A stretch of DNA of 42,318 nucleotides from Granulosicoccaceae bacterium (GCA_020629835.1 JAHDCO010000025.1:1-42318), one strand, 5' to 3'; positions 28,439 to 38,524 are shown, counted from the first letter of the stretch. Notes: a model not told the origin generated them from the letters alone. Program-made: numbers and translations.

Positions 28439-29755
28439 ATGAAATTCCGTAAGTCGTTTTTAGCATCAACCATTGCAGCAGCCACACTATGGGGTAACCA
28501 AGCGCTTGCTGCGACAGATGTTCAGTTCTGGCATGCCTTCACGGGTCGTTTGGGCGAGTTAGTGGCTGAACAAATCTCAACCTTCAATGCATCGCAAGAC
28601 GACTATGAAGTGGTTGGGACACATAAGGGCAACTACTCAGAAACTCTGAACGCAGGAATAGCGGCATTTCGTGCTCAGGAACAACCTCACTTATTAATGG
28701 TGTTCGAGGTGGGTACCGCCACGATGATGGGTGCTAAAGGTGCAATCGTACCCGTGCATCAATTAATGGAAGATGCTGGCGCTGACTTTGATCCTGATGC
28801 GTATATTGGTTCGGTAAAGGGCTATTACACCACTACCGACGGGGAGATGCTCTCACTACCGTTTAACTCGTCCACTCCCGTGTTATGGGTAAACAACGAT
28901 GCATTAAGCGAGGCGGGAATTGACCCATCGGTTGATTTATCTACCTGGCAACAAGTGGATGAGGTTCTTGGCAAGTTAAAAGAAGCCGGAAGTGAATGCC
29001 CGTTAACCACAGCATGGCAAAGTTGGATTCACCTGGAAAATTTATCGGCGTACCACAACACACCGTTCGCCACACAAGACAACGGTTTTGCAGGCGCCGA
29101 TACCGAACTTGCCCTGAACGGGCCCGTTCAAGTTCAACACATTCAAGCGATGGGCGATTGGGCGCAAGACGGCAAATTCTTCTATGCTGGCCGCCGCAAC
29201 GAAGGTGGAGCAAATTTCCGCTCGGGCGAATGTGCACTGTTCACTGAAAGCTCTGCCGGATATGCAGGCATAAAGGCCGAAGCGCAGTTCGACTTCTCAG
29301 TGCGCCCACTTCCCTACTGGGATGGTGTGGACGGTGCACCGCAGAACACCATCATTGGTGGTGCGTCTCTATGGGCTATGGCCGGACATGAAGCGGACGA
29401 ATACAAAGGTGTTGCTGCGTTCCTTAACTTCCTATCTTCACCGGATGTACAGGCTAAGTGGCACCAGGACACTGGGTACTTGCCGATTACTAAAGCCGCT
29501 GGCGACAAAACTCGCGCTGATGGTTTTTATGAAGCCAACCCAGGCACTGACGTTGCGGTAATCCAAATGACTGCCAACGAACCAACGGCCAATTCTAAAG
29601 GTCTGAGGTTGGGTTCATTTGACCAGATTCGAGGCATCATAGATGAAGAGCTGGAAGCCGTCTGGTCTGGCGATAAATCTGCACAAGAAGCGTTAGACAG
29701 TGCCGCAGAACGTGGTGACAAACTGTTGCGGCGTTTCGAACAAGCAAGCCGTTAA
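28439..29755 (+). CDS. ugpB: sn-Glycerol-3-phosphate ABC transporter, substrate-binding protein
   Basis: Periplasmic binding protein for glycerol-3-phosphate and glycerophosphodiesters. It has 438 residues, the same as E. coli UgpB, with close resemblance along the whole length: KGNYSETLNAGIAAFRAQ, VFEVGTATMMGAKGAI, LPFNSSTPVLWVNNDAL, NTIIGGASLWAM, WHQDTGYLPITKAA and LRLGSFDQIRGIIDEELEAV. A signal peptide ends at about residue 24 (QALA). It is the first gene of ugpBAEC, separated from ugpA by a 103-nt gap with a strong stem-loop. Confidence 0.93.
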   Translation: MKFRKSFLASTIAAATLWGNQALAATDVQFWHAFTGRLGELVAEQISTFNASQDDYEVVGTHKGNYSETLNAGIAAFRAQEQPHLLMVFEVGTATMMGAKGAIVPVHQLMEDAGADFDPDAYIGSVKGYYTTTDGEMLSLPFNSSTPVLWVNNDALSEAGIDPSVDLSTWQQVDEVLGKLKEAGSECPLTTAWQSWIHLENLSAYHNTPFATQDNGFAGADTELALNGPVQVQHIQAMGDWAQDGKFFYAGRRNEGGANFRSGECALFTESSAGYAGIKAEAQFDFSVRPLPYWDGVDGAPQNTIIGGASLWAMAGHEADEYKGVAAFLNFLSSPDVQAKWHQDTGYLPITKAAGDKTRADGFYEANPGTDVAVIQMTANEPTANSKGLRLGSFDQIRGIIDEELEAVWSGDKSAQEALDSAAERGDKLLRRFEQASR

Positions 29756-29800
29756 ACGAAACCGTTCGTTTTGCTCCTTGCGTTGTTGAACGCCTATTCG

Positions 29801-29836
29801 CCCTGACTCAACTGGTACTACACGGTTGAGTTAGGG
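29801..29836 (+). other. Intercistronic stem-loop after ugpB
   Basis: A 12-bp stem (ccctgactcaac / gttgagttaggg, one G-U) with a 12-nt loop, 45 nt after the ugpB stop, and no T tract. Such structures after the binding-protein gene commonly protect its mRNA and keep the binding protein in excess over the membrane subunits. Confidence 0.65.
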
Positions 29837-29858
29837 CTTAACCGCTTGTAAGCATCTT

Positions 29859-30740
29859 ATGCAAAAACGTGTCACGTTCAACGGCTGGCTATTACCCATG
29901 TTGTTGGTATTGCCACAACTGCTCATATCAGCCGTATTCTTTTTTTACCCTGCCGGACAAGCGCTATACCAATCATTGTTTATCCCTGACCCATTCGGCT
30001 TGTCCTCTCAATTTGTAGGCTTGGGTAACTTTGAGTACCTCTTCAGCGACCCTTATTACCGCGCCTCTTTTTTCACCACCGCTGTTTTTTCAACCCTCGT
30101 CACCGTGGTTTCCATGGTGCCTGCGTTACTTCTCGCAGTACTTGCTGATCGCTTGATCAAAGGCGCTGGTACTTACCGAACGTTACTGATTTGGCCATAC
30201 GCCGTTGCACCAGCGGTAGCCGGCGTGTTGTGGCTATTTATGTTTAATACTCGCGTGGGTGTTGTGTCCTGGTACCTGGGTCAACTCGGGTATGACTGGA
30301 ACCATGTACTTAATGAAGGCGAAGCAATGGGTTTAGTGGTTGTGGCTTCAGCCTGGGGCAGGATCAGTTACAACTTCCTGTTCTTTTTTGCTGCACTACA
30401 AGCGGTACCTCGTTCAGTGATTGAAGCAGCCGCGATTGATGGTGCACGATTTTGGCGACGTTTCTTCACCATCGTGTTACCCCTTTTATCACCCACGACG
30501 TTCTTCTTATTGGTGGTCAATATCGTTTACGCCTTTTTTGAAACCTTTGGCGTGATACACACCATCACCTCGGGTGGGCCGCAGCAGGCAACGACAATCC
30601 TCGTCTACAAAGTTTTTTCCGACGGTTTCGTCGGGCAAGACCTGGGATCTTCAGCAGCTCAATCTGTCGTGCTGTTAGTAGTCGTGGGTGCGCTAACCGT
30701 ATTTCAATTCAAATTCATTGAGAAGCGGGTGCATTACTGA
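29859..30740 (+). CDS. ugpA: sn-Glycerol-3-phosphate ABC transporter, permease UgpA
   Basis: Inner-membrane permease subunit. It has 293 residues (295 in E. coli) and six predicted helices, starting [20 protein letters not shown]. The ATPase-contacting EAA loop is [20 protein letters not shown]. It is followed directly by ugpE with a 1-nt overlap (TGATG), so the two permeases are coupled. Confidence 0.93.
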   Translation: MQKRVTFNGWLLPMLLVLPQLLISAVFFFYPAGQALYQSLFIPDPFGLSSQFVGLGNFEYLFSDPYYRASFFTTAVFSTLVTVVSMVPALLLAVLADRLIKGAGTYRTLLIWPYAVAPAVAGVLWLFMFNTRVGVVSWYLGQLGYDWNHVLNEGEAMGLVVVASAWGRISYNFLFFFAALQAVPRSVIEAAAIDGARFWRRFFTIVLPLLSPTTFFLLVVNIVYAFFETFGVIHTITSGGPQQATTILVYKVFSDGFVGQDLGSSAAQSVVLLVVVGALTVFQFKFIEKRVHY

Positions 30741-31600
30741 TGGCCACTAAAGAATCTACGGGTATGGTGGAAAAGCGCGGGCGAAGCCTATGGCTTACCC
30801 ATGCGTTGATGATTTTTGGCGTACTGATCGTCTTCTTTCCAATCTGGCTGGCATTTGTCGCGTCTACCGTAACGCAACAGGAAATTACCCAGCCACCCAT
30901 GCCTTTGCTGCCAGGTGGCGAGTTCTTCGCCAACTACAGTAAAGCACTAACCTCAGGCGTAAACGTGCCTGTTCTAACGATGTTAATCAACTCTCTGATC
31001 ATGGCGATTGGCATTGCCGTTGGAAAGATCATCATTTCGTTGCTGTCGGCCTTTGCCATCGTGTATTTCAAGTTTCCAGGTCGTACGGTATTTTTCTGGC
31101 TGATATTTATTACGCTGATGCTGCCTGTTGAAGTGCGTATCGTACCTACATATGAAGTTATAGCCGGGTTTGGCCTGCTTAATACTTACTCAGGTTTGAT
31201 ATTTCCGCTCATTGCTTCGGCAACCGCTACATTCTTATTTCGTCAGTTTTTCATGACCATTCCAGATGAACTTACTGAGGCGGCACGATTGGATGGGGCA
31301 CGCCCCATGCGCTTTTTTATAGACATTGTCGTCCCCATGAGCCGAACCAACATTGCCGCGTTATTTGTCATCCTGTTCATCTACGGCTGGAATCAATACT
31401 TATGGCCATTGCTGATTACGACAGACCCAGAAATGAACACAATCGTTATGGGTATAAAGCAAATGTTTCCCTCGGGCGACGATGTTGCCGATTGGCCAGT
31501 CATCATGGCTACCTCCATCCTGGCAATGGTGCCGCCGGTCGTGATTGTCGTCTCCATGCAGAAACTGTTCATCCGCGGTTTGGTTGATAGCGAAAAATAA
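30740..31600 (+). CDS. ugpE: sn-Glycerol-3-phosphate ABC transporter, permease UgpE
   Basis: Second permease subunit of the importer, 286 residues with six helices. The N-terminal tail is longer than the first helix requires ([18 protein letters not shown]). The EAA loop is EAARLDGARPMRFFIDIVVP. The C-terminus MQKLFIRGLVDSEK resembles the family end. ugpC begins 1 nt after its stop codon. Confidence 0.93.
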   Translation: MATKESTGMVEKRGRSLWLTHALMIFGVLIVFFPIWLAFVASTVTQQEITQPPMPLLPGGEFFANYSKALTSGVNVPVLTMLINSLIMAIGIAVGKIIISLLSAFAIVYFKFPGRTVFFWLIFITLMLPVEVRIVPTYEVIAGFGLLNTYSGLIFPLIASATATFLFRQFFMTIPDELTEAARLDGARPMRFFIDIVVPMSRTNIAALFVILFIYGWNQYLWPLLITTDPEMNTIVMGIKQMFPSGDDVADWPVIMATSILAMVPPVVIVVSMQKLFIRGLVDSEK

Positions 31601-31601
31601 T

Positions 31602-32657
31602 ATGGCAACTCTCAGCATCAAACAGGTCAAGAAAAGCTTTGGCAAAACCGACGTCATTCATGGCGTATCTGTAGAGATAAGCGACGGTGAATTCATCGTT
31701 ATCGTTGGTCCATCGGGCTGCGGTAAGTCCACGCTACTGCGAATGGTGGCCGGATTAGAAACCGTGTCCGATGGGGAAATTGCTATCGATGGAAAAGTCG
31801 TGAACGATCTTGAACCTATGGATCGTGACATTGCTATGGTGTTCCAGAATTACGCACTGTATCCGCACATGAACGTGCGGGAAAATATGGCTTACGGGTT
31901 GAAAGTGGCCAAAGTACCTGCTGCCGTTCGGGCAGAGAAAGTAAACGCAGCCGCTGAGCGATTACAGTTAACCGACTATCTGGATAGAAAACCCAGAGAG
32001 CTTTCTGGCGGTCAGCGTCAGCGGGTTGCTATGGGCCGAGCCATTGTGCGTGAGCCGTCTGTTTTCTTATTTGATGAACCGCTATCAAACCTGGATGCCA
32101 AGCTGCGCGTGCAAATGCGTTTGGAAATTAAGGAGCTACAGTCCAGTTTAGGTGTAACGTCGCTGTACGTTACACACGATCAGGTAGAAGCCATGACCAT
32201 GGCCGACCGAATGATTGTAATGAACGGCGGCCGCGCCGAGCAAATCGGCACCCCACTGGAGGTTTACGAAAAACCAGCTTCACTGTTCGCCGCTCAATTC
32301 ATTGGTAGCCCGGCCATGAATTTATTTCGTGGTTACATCGAAAATCAAACCTTGAGGTTAGACAACGGAGCAACACTACCCGTCAGCACGGAACATTCGG
32401 GACCGGTGCAAGCGGGTGTTCGTCCTGAACACCTCTATCCTGCCGATCAAGGGCCCCTTGACATGGCTGTTGGTTATATTGAGCCGTTGGGGGCAACCAC
32501 ATTGCAGCACGGTAAACTCCAGGGCACCGATGTGGCATTCACCGTTTGTTTACCGGGAATTGTCGATCCAAACAGCCCGGGTGCTAAACGCTTTGATTTC
32601 GATAACCATCATTTGCATCTTTTCGATGCCGATACCGGTGCTGCTCTTAGCCGCTAA
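31602..32657 (+). CDS. ugpC: sn-Glycerol-3-phosphate ABC transporter, ATPase UgpC
   Basis: ATPase that powers the importer, 351 residues from the ATG at 31602 (MATLSIKQVKKSFGKTDVIH). A longer frame starting in ugpE is not credible. Walker A is GPSGCGKST (36-44), the signature is LSGGQ (134-138), Walker B is VFLFDEP (154-160), and a C-terminal TOBE regulatory domain follows. MalK/UgpC-type ATPases are near-interchangeable, so the sugar versus glycerol-phosphate assignment rests on ugpB. No ugpQ phosphodiesterase is present in the window. Confidence 0.92.
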   Translation: MATLSIKQVKKSFGKTDVIHGVSVEISDGEFIVIVGPSGCGKSTLLRMVAGLETVSDGEIAIDGKVVNDLEPMDRDIAMVFQNYALYPHMNVRENMAYGLKVAKVPAAVRAEKVNAAAERLQLTDYLDRKPRELSGGQRQRVAMGRAIVREPSVFLFDEPLSNLDAKLRVQMRLEIKELQSSLGVTSLYVTHDQVEAMTMADRMIVMNGGRAEQIGTPLEVYEKPASLFAAQFIGSPAMNLFRGYIENQTLRLDNGATLPVSTEHSGPVQAGVRPEHLYPADQGPLDMAVGYIEPLGATTLQHGKLQGTDVAFTVCLPGIVDPNSPGAKRFDFDNHHLHLFDADTGAALSR

Positions 32658-32658
32658 T

Positions 32659-32670
32659 TGGCAATTGCCA
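32659..32670. repeat. 12-bp perfect palindrome after ugpC
   Basis: TGGCAATTGCCA begins 2 nt after the ugpC stop. It has no loop and no following T tract, so it is more like a protein-binding site than a terminator. Confidence 0.4.
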
Positions 32671-32717
32671 CACGTATAAAAAAGCTAACCATTTCAAGTT
32701 TTGCGTAAAGCTTAATC

Positions 32718-32753
32718 TGACCATCGGTCAAAGTGTGTGGGTAATAACGTTAT
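32718..32753 (+). promoter_or_regulatory. Two palindromes upstream of the orphan exported protein
   Basis: TGACC-ATC-GGTCA (32718-32730) and ATAACGTTAT (32744-32753) are perfect inverted repeats within the 195-nt gap before the orphan gene at 32853. They are about 100-135 nt upstream of its start, a plausible operator position. No known regulator motif is recognised with confidence. Confidence 0.4.
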
Positions 32754-32852
32754 CGCACTGTCGATTGGTCCACCCTACGCTATTCGAAAGTACTAGCAGC
32801 GAGCCATTCGTTGGCGAGTACTTGATGCGAACAGTTAACGGGTTACGCTCAA

Positions 32853-33695
32853 ATGACCAAGTACGTCAGTGCAATCTTGATGGTGTTGCTCATAGGTGGC
32901 GAGGCTCACGCTAACACCGCCAATGAGTGCGGTATCACAGGTGGCAACTTAGCCGAAGCTAAAGCGTTGTACGCGGAAAGCTGTCCGAACATACCACGAG
33001 CTGATTGCGATCCTGTCGCGGGTAGCAGTGATTGGTATTGTTCCAGTGAACAAGTGGGTGTTAATGCTCCAGGGATTGGAGGTAACAGTACGACCACATC
33101 AACCACGGCTGCGAATGGAACAACCACTACGGTGCCTTTACCTGACCCTGCTCCCGTTCCTGTGCTCCCTGAATCCAGTACCAGTGAGTGTTACGCCACC
33201 GGGGCGAATCTGGCTGACGCCATCGAGGCTTACGACGCCTCCTGTCTGGCACCACGAGTGGATTGCGATCCACTTGGCGGTGCTTGGTCATGCAGTTCTG
33301 GTGTTATCGGGCAAGGTGCCCCAAATGCAAACAGTGTATCCACTCAAACCAGCAGTACACCTCAGACTACCTCTGTTTACACCGGCCCCATACCCAAAGA
33401 ATCGTGGGCCGACTCATACGCGTACAACGGTGTTTGCTATATGCAGACCAACGGTGATCATGGGGTATGGGAGAAAACCACGCGCACACCAACCGGACAG
33501 TTAGTTACCGTAAGACAGGTTGCCAATTTAATTGAAACAGGCCCAGGTCAGCAATTTGCCGACGCTCTGTACAACGACGTACAATGCGGCAACGGCCCCG
33601 CTAATTCAGCCTACGATGAAGTGGAATGCCCGGCACGAGTCGACCAAGGCCGCGCGGGTTGCCATAGAACTGGTCCGAAGTGGAAGTTTAAGTAA
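32853..33695 (+). CDS. Orphan exported protein with twin cysteine repeats
   Basis: No family is recognised. The 280-residue product has a signal peptide (cleavage near residue 20, GEAHA). Two similar cysteine modules follow, at 26-74 (C26, C44, C52, C63) and 113-158 (C113, C131, C138, C147). They share GxNLAxAxxxY, PRxDCDP and a CSS ending. Linkers rich in Thr/Ser/Pro (79-110, 160-180) separate the modules and a C-terminal domain of about 95 residues with four more cysteines (C195, C245, C259, C270). Twelve cysteines fit six disulfides, implying periplasmic or secreted location. It stands alone between ugpC and a convergent gene. Confidence 0.85.
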   Translation: MTKYVSAILMVLLIGGEAHANTANECGITGGNLAEAKALYAESCPNIPRADCDPVAGSSDWYCSSEQVGVNAPGIGGNSTTTSTTAANGTTTTVPLPDPAPVPVLPESSTSECYATGANLADAIEAYDASCLAPRVDCDPLGGAWSCSSGVIGQGAPNANSVSTQTSSTPQTTSVYTGPIPKESWADSYAYNGVCYMQTNGDHGVWEKTTRTPTGQLVTVRQVANLIETGPGQQFADALYNDVQCGNGPANSAYDEVECPARVDQGRAGCHRTGPKWKFK

Positions 33696-33781
33696 AAAAC
33701 CTCACACCAAAGTTTCGCCAATCCAAACGAGCGCTAACCGCTTTCCGCCGCTTCCCGAAGCTATGTGTGATTGACTACCAC

Positions 33782-34381
33782 TCACTCGCCATTCGCCATT
33801 TTAGTTGGCGATAGCTTGCCATCAAGCGCATTAATAACCTTATCAAGATACGGCTTATGCGCTCGGATCTCATCCCGGGTTAAGCCATCCACCTCGTGCG
33901 GAAACACCAACCATTCAGGTGTTTCGTGCACGTAAAAATCAGGCAGCATGTCGGTCTTATTTTTTGTCGGCTTAAAGTAGGCTGTTGCAACTTTGATTCG
34001 TTCAGGCGAATTTCTTCTGGCGCGGCCGTGAATCTTTTCGACGATTGCCTGCACACTTAAGCCCGTATCGAATACATCATCCACAATCAACAGTGAATCT
34101 TCTGCGTTCAGTTGTTTGGTCAAATAAGACAAGCCATGTACGCGCACTCGGGATCGTTGCTTTTCAATGCCTCGGTAGCTGGATGTTCGAATCGAAATAT
34201 GATCAGTTTCAATTCCAAAAAAATCCAACGTTTCTTGAACCGCGATGCCTACTGGAGTACCCCCACGCCACACGCCGACAATGTAATTCGGTCGGAAATC
34301 ACTTTCCAGGATTTGTTGGGCCAATTCAACCGAGTCCTGCATCAGCTGCTCGGCTGAAATAAACACTTTGTGACTTGCCAT
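33782..34381 (-). CDS. Phosphoribosyltransferase family protein
   Basis: Type I PRTase-fold protein of 199 residues. The PRPP-binding motif is LLIVDDVFDTGLS (97-109). The N-terminal YIVGVWRGGTPVG corresponds to the flexible-loop region. It resembles the hypoxanthine phosphoribosyltransferase-like group (COG2236), but the base it uses, if any, cannot be told from sequence. The C-terminus carries ETPEWLVFPHEVD, a motif typical of that group. It lies 12 nt after pyrF, so it is probably cotranscribed with a pyrimidine gene. Confidence 0.85.
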   Translation of the reverse strand: MASHKVFISAEQLMQDSVELAQQILESDFRPNYIVGVWRGGTPVGIAVQETLDFFGIETDHISIRTSSYRGIEKQRSRVRVHGLSYLTKQLNAEDSLLIVDDVFDTGLSVQAIVEKIHGRARRNSPERIKVATAYFKPTKNKTDMLPDFYVHETPEWLVFPHEVDGLTRDEIRAHKPYLDKVINALDGKLSPTKMANGE

Positions 34382-34393
34382 AAGTAAAGCCTG

Positions 34394-35119
34394 TTAATCG
34401 CTCGTGTGAGCGTCGGTTAAGTCGTTATAAATAGAGGTTAGTGTTTGATTGGGCTCAGCGGACTGTGTTATCGGGCGCCCTATCACCAGGTAATCGCTAC
34501 CGTTATCAACGGCTTGGCGTGGCGTCATCGTACGACGTTGATCATCACTTTCACCCAGGCTTTGTGGCCTGACACCCGGTGTCACCGAAAGGAAATCGGT
34601 TTCTGCCGTAGCGCTTACAGCGCGTTGAATAGCAGGCACTTCGTGGGCAGAGCAAACCACACCGTCTAAGCCGGCTTGCTGTGTAAGCTGTGCGAGCATC
34701 AGCACTTGTTCTGCTGCCGTGTTTTGCACACCAATACTACGTACATCGTCGTCCGTCATACTGGTTAAAACAGTCACACCTATCAACAGCGTATCGGCAG
34801 CAGCTTTCTCTCTAGCTGTCACCGCTGCTTCCATCATGCGCGCGCCGCCAGATGCGTGCACGTTAACCATCCAAACACCTAAATCACAGGCCGCTGCTAT
34901 CGCACCTGCAACCGTATTAGGAATATCGTGGAATTTCAAATCCAGAAATACATCGAATCCCCGGCTGTGCAGAGCGTTAACGACTTCTGGGCCTGCGCGC
35001 GTGAATAGCTCTTTACCAACTTTTACGCGAGACAAGGTTGGATCAATAGAGTCCACAAAAGCCAGTGCGTCTTCGGCTCTCACGAAATCCAACGCCGTTA
35101 TAATTCTGCTGCCTTGCAT
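34394..35119 (-). CDS. pyrF: Orotidine-5'-phosphate decarboxylase
   Basis: Last step of de novo UMP synthesis. From the ATG at 35119 ([19 protein letters not shown]) it has 241 residues, a normal length. The catalytic Lys-Asp region is [13 protein letters not shown], with SVTPGVRP and YLVIGRPI at the phosphate-binding end. A longer frame reaching to 35170 lies in lapB. The start shares one base with the lapB stop (TAATG), indicating coupling. Confidence 0.96.
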   Translation of the reverse strand: MQGSRIITALDFVRAEDALAFVDSIDPTLSRVKVGKELFTRAGPEVVNALHSRGFDVFLDLKFHDIPNTVAGAIAAACDLGVWMVNVHASGGARMMEAAVTAREKAAADTLLIGVTVLTSMTDDDVRSIGVQNTAAEQVLMLAQLTQQAGLDGVVCSAHEVPAIQRAVSATAETDFLSVTPGVRPQSLGESDDQRRTMTPRQAVDNGSDYLVIGRPITQSAEPNQTLTSIYNDLTDAHTSD

Positions 35120-36321
35120 TATTCGCCTTCTGCTCCAATGATGGTTTGCACGGTATCCCAGGAACCACAACTTGGGCAGCGCCAGTGCAACTGGTTGCCT
35201 TTAAATCCGCAGGATGTGCATTGATACTGCGCCTTGTCTTCAATCACCTCATCCAACAGCGTTCGAATGACCTGTACTTTTTCACGTTCAGAACTCGGGG
35301 CAATTTCGATTTGATCCGATACCCAATCACGCAGCCCTTTTAGCGACGGACGCTGCAAAATTTGATCTTTAAAAAAGCGGTTGGCAGCGTCTTGTCCCTT
35401 ACGCTGTGCAATGACTTGCCGCGTAGCACGGATAACTGAATAGGCGTTGCGTCTCGCAGCTATCTTTTCAATGAAACCTTCTAAAGCAGGATTGTCTTCA
35501 TCGGCTGGCTGCAATTCACTGAGCGCTTTCAACCAGGGCTCGATAATATCCGGGAGCAATTTGGGTTGCGCATTTTCAACCTGTTCGAAATGCTCAACGG
35601 CCTTTTCCCACTGGCCTAAATCGCAGGCAAATTGTGCCAATTGCAGTTGCGCTCGAGCACCGCCGGGGTAAGTGTCATTAGCTTGCACCAGCAAATGCTG
35701 AGCTTCATCCGCATAGCCCGTTTGACGGGCCTCTTCGGCTAGCTCACATTGGTAATGCGCCATGCGGTAGCGCAATTGATCAGCGCGCTCTGCGTCTCCG
35801 GCCGAAGTGGCCAAAGTCAGCGCTTGCTGGGCAATCTTTCCAGCTTGTTCCCAGTCACGGCCCCGCTCATACAACTGCATTAGACTCCTGCACGCATCTT
35901 CGGCGCGTAAGCCGGAGTCAAGTAAAGCTTGAAAGGTTTCTTCAGAACGGTCCAGTAACCCAGCCGACTCGTAGTCTCTTGCCAATTCATAGCGCGCGGC
36001 AGCTTGAATGGCTTCACCGAGCTCCTTCTTTTCCATCAACTGCTGGTGCAAATGAATCGCGCGGTTGACCTCACCCCGGCGACGAAAGAAGTTACCCAAC
36101 GCCAAATGCGTTTCGGCAGTGTCACGATTAAGGTCGCCTAAATTTGCAAACAAAACCTCATCGGTTTTATCGGTTTGTTCGTTTAGTAGAACGTTCAGGC
36201 CTTTATGGAAATTCTGGGCATGATCCCAGAAAGCATCATGTGATTTAGCGGCGCTGCGTCGAGCCCCAAACCAACCACCCGCTGCTGCAACGGGTAGCAA
36301 GAACCACAAAAGGTCTAGCAC
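35119..36321 (-). CDS. lapB: Lipopolysaccharide assembly protein LapB
   Basis: Inner-membrane adaptor that guides FtsH to degrade LpxC and so balances LPS synthesis. It has 400 residues. One N-terminal helix ([20 protein letters not shown]) is followed by TPR repeats and a C-terminal rubredoxin-like zinc/iron domain with C368, C371, C382 and C385 (QCTSCGF, RCPSCGS). It lies between ihfB and pyrF, as in E. coli. Confidence 0.96.
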   Translation of the reverse strand: MLDLLWFLLPVAAAGGWFGARRSAAKSHDAFWDHAQNFHKGLNVLLNEQTDKTDEVLFANLGDLNRDTAETHLALGNFFRRRGEVNRAIHLHQQLMEKKELGEAIQAAARYELARDYESAGLLDRSEETFQALLDSGLRAEDACRSLMQLYERGRDWEQAGKIAQQALTLATSAGDAERADQLRYRMAHYQCELAEEARQTGYADEAQHLLVQANDTYPGGARAQLQLAQFACDLGQWEKAVEHFEQVENAQPKLLPDIIEPWLKALSELQPADEDNPALEGFIEKIAARRNAYSVIRATRQVIAQRKGQDAANRFFKDQILQRPSLKGLRDWVSDQIEIAPSSEREKVQVIRTLLDEVIEDKAQYQCTSCGFKGNQLHWRCPSCGSWDTVQTIIGAEGE

Positions 36322-36339
36322 GTATACGCCAGTCGCGAT

Positions 36340-36675
36340 CTAGTGATCGTCATCATTGTTTGAGCCTGCAGAATCAACACGCTCTCTGAGTTCTTTACCC
36401 GGTTTAAAGTGCGGAACGTGTTTACCGGCAAGGGCCACAGCATCACCGGATTTAGGGTTTCGGCCTATTCGCGCCGCCCGAAAATGCAGACTGAAGCTGC
36501 CGAACCCGCGGATCTCTATTCGATTTCCACTGGCGAGTTCGGCACTCATTTTCTCCAGTATCCCTTTCACTGCCAATTCAACATCCCGACGTTCAAGATG
36601 GCCTTGGCTGTTAGCAAGCTTCTCGATCAAGTCTGACTTGGTCAAGCTTGTGTCGTTTGTGTTGTCGTCACTCAT
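36340..36675 (-). CDS. ihfB: Integration host factor beta subunit
   Basis: DNA-bending heterodimer partner with IhfA. It has 111 residues versus 94 in E. coli. The extra residues are an acidic N-terminal leader ([20 protein letters not shown]) and an acidic tail ending NNDDDH. Core motifs are [20 protein letters not shown] and [16 protein letters not shown] at the TKSDL position could be an alternative start, but GAGAG upstream of the ATG supports the longer form. It follows rpsA. Confidence 0.93.
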   Translation of the reverse strand: MSDDNTNDTSLTKSDLIEKLANSQGHLERRDVELAVKGILEKMSAELASGNRIEIRGFGSFSLHFRAARIGRNPKSGDAVALAGKHVPHFKPGKELRERVDSAGSNNDDDH

Positions 36676-36756
36676 GCGATGCGTTCTCTCATGGGCGAAC
36701 TGACAGGCCCTCCATGGCCGTCGTCAGGGATTCAATCTCAAATGTTAACGCGCTTA

Positions 36757-38457
36757 TTAAGCGTCGTTGCCACCGTCGGTACCGCGATCACCTAACTGTT
36801 CTTTCAGCAGGTCACCCAAGGTACCAGCACTACCCGACTCACCTTGTGAGCTGGAGTAATCACTCATTGCTTCGGCTTCTTCTTCGTAGTCCTTGGCTTT
36901 GATCGATAAGCTCAGCATACGAGACTTACGATCAGTACCCGTGAACTTCGCTTCAACCGTATCGCCTTCTTTGAAGTGATGACGCACGTCTTCAACACGA
37001 TCTCGCGAAATTTCGCTGGCACGCAGAACACCCTCTACACCTTCACCTAAATCGATGACGGCATGTTTTGTGTCCACTTCACGTACGGTACCCGAGACGA
37101 TGCTGCCCTTAGGGTTATCTGCAATGAACTGACCAAACGGGTCACGTTCAATCTGCTTAACACCTAGCGAGATACGCTCACGCTCTGGGTCAACCGCCAA
37201 GACAACGGCTTCGAGCTCATCACCTTTCTTGTAGTTATGAACCGCATTTTCGCCGGTGTCATTCCAAGATAAGTCAGACAGGTGAATCAAACCGTCGATG
37301 CCACCGTCCAGGCCGATGAAGATACCGAAGTCTGTAATGGACTTGATGGTACCGGCAACCTTGTCACCCTTGTTGAAGGATTCGCTGAACTCTTCCCATG
37401 GGTTTTGCTTGCACTGCTTAATACCCAGAGATATTCGACGACGTTCTTGATCAATGTCCAGGATCATGACTTCAACTTCGTCGCCTAGCGCAACCACCTT
37501 GTTCGGGTTAACGTTGCGGTTAGTCCAGTCCATTTCAGACACGTGCACTAAACCTTCAACGCCTTCTTCGATTTCAACAAAACAACCGTAGTCGGCAATG
37601 TTCGTTACCTTACCGAACAGACGTGTGTTCTCAGGATAACGGCGAGTCAAATCTACCCAAGGATCTTCACCCAGTTGCTTTAAGCCAAGCGATACACGAT
37701 TACGTTCGCGATCAAACTTAAGTACTTTAACTTGCATTTCCTGGCCAACTTCAACCACCTCGGATGGATGCTTCACACGCTTCCAAGCCATATCGGTGAT
37801 GTGCAACAAGCCATCGATGCCGCCGAGGTCCAGGAACGCACCATAATCGGTGAGGTTCTTGACGATACCCACGATCTCTTGACCTTCTTGCAAGTTCTCA
37901 AGTAACGCTTCGCGCTCTGCGCTGTATTCACTTTCAACTACGGCACGGCGAGATACAACGACGTTGTTGCGACGCTGATCCAACTTGATAACTTTGAATT
38001 CCAGTTCCTTGCCTTCTAAGTAGCTGGTGTCACGTACGGGACGGACATCAACCAGTGAGCCAGGCAGGAATGCGCGGATGTCACACACTTCAACCGTGAA
38101 TCCACCTTTAACTTTTCCGGTGATGTTGCCTTTGATGATTTCATCATTGGCTTGTGCTTTTTCAAGGATGGTCCAGGAACGAGCACGACGTGCTTTTTCA
38201 TGAGACAACTTCGTTTCACCAAAGCCATCTTCAATAGAGTCGAGTGCAACTTCAACGGTGTCGCCAATGGCGATGTTCATCTCACCATTTTCAGCAGCAA
38301 ATTCCTCAATAGGAACTGCGCCTTCTGACTTCAGGCCAGCATTGACGATAACGTAACTGCCAGTTACATCAACAACGGTTCCCAAAAGAATGGAACCGGT
38401 TTTCATTTCAGTGTTGGAGATACTCTCTTCAAAGAGTTCTGCGAAAGATTCAGACAT
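36757..38457 (-). CDS. rpsA: 30S ribosomal protein S1
   Basis: Six S1/OB-fold repeats in 566 residues (557 in E. coli), which hold mRNA on the 30S subunit. It begins [23 protein letters not shown] (region). Repeats are marked by [51 protein letters not shown] and [20 protein letters not shown]. The ribosome site is weak (AGG about 14 nt before the ATG), like the E. coli rpsA start, which depends on S1-regulated leader structure. Confidence 0.98.
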   Translation of the reverse strand: MSESFAELFEESISNTEMKTGSILLGTVVDVTGSYVIVNAGLKSEGAVPIEEFAAENGEMNIAIGDTVEVALDSIEDGFGETKLSHEKARRARSWTILEKAQANDEIIKGNITGKVKGGFTVEVCDIRAFLPGSLVDVRPVRDTSYLEGKELEFKVIKLDQRRNNVVVSRRAVVESEYSAEREALLENLQEGQEIVGIVKNLTDYGAFLDLGGIDGLLHITDMAWKRVKHPSEVVEVGQEMQVKVLKFDRERNRVSLGLKQLGEDPWVDLTRRYPENTRLFGKVTNIADYGCFVEIEEGVEGLVHVSEMDWTNRNVNPNKVVALGDEVEVMILDIDQERRRISLGIKQCKQNPWEEFSESFNKGDKVAGTIKSITDFGIFIGLDGGIDGLIHLSDLSWNDTGENAVHNYKKGDELEAVVLAVDPERERISLGVKQIERDPFGQFIADNPKGSIVSGTVREVDTKHAVIDLGEGVEGVLRASEISRDRVEDVRHHFKEGDTVEAKFTGTDRKSRMLSLSIKAKDYEEEAEAMSDYSSSQGESGSAGTLGDLLKEQLGDRGTDGGNDA

Positions 38458-38490
38458 TAAGTTAATAACCTAGGAGGGTATACAGTCACG

Positions 38491-38511
38491 CAGTTCAGAT
38501 CCGATGAACTG
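38491..38511 (-). promoter_or_regulatory. Stem-loop in the rpsA leader
   Basis: CAGTTCA and TGAACTG form a 7-bp stem with a 7-nt loop about 35 nt before the rpsA start. Leader hairpins are known to support S1 autoregulation in E. coli, so the same role is likely here. Confidence 0.55.
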
Positions 38512-38524
38512 GGTGGTTTTTAAG

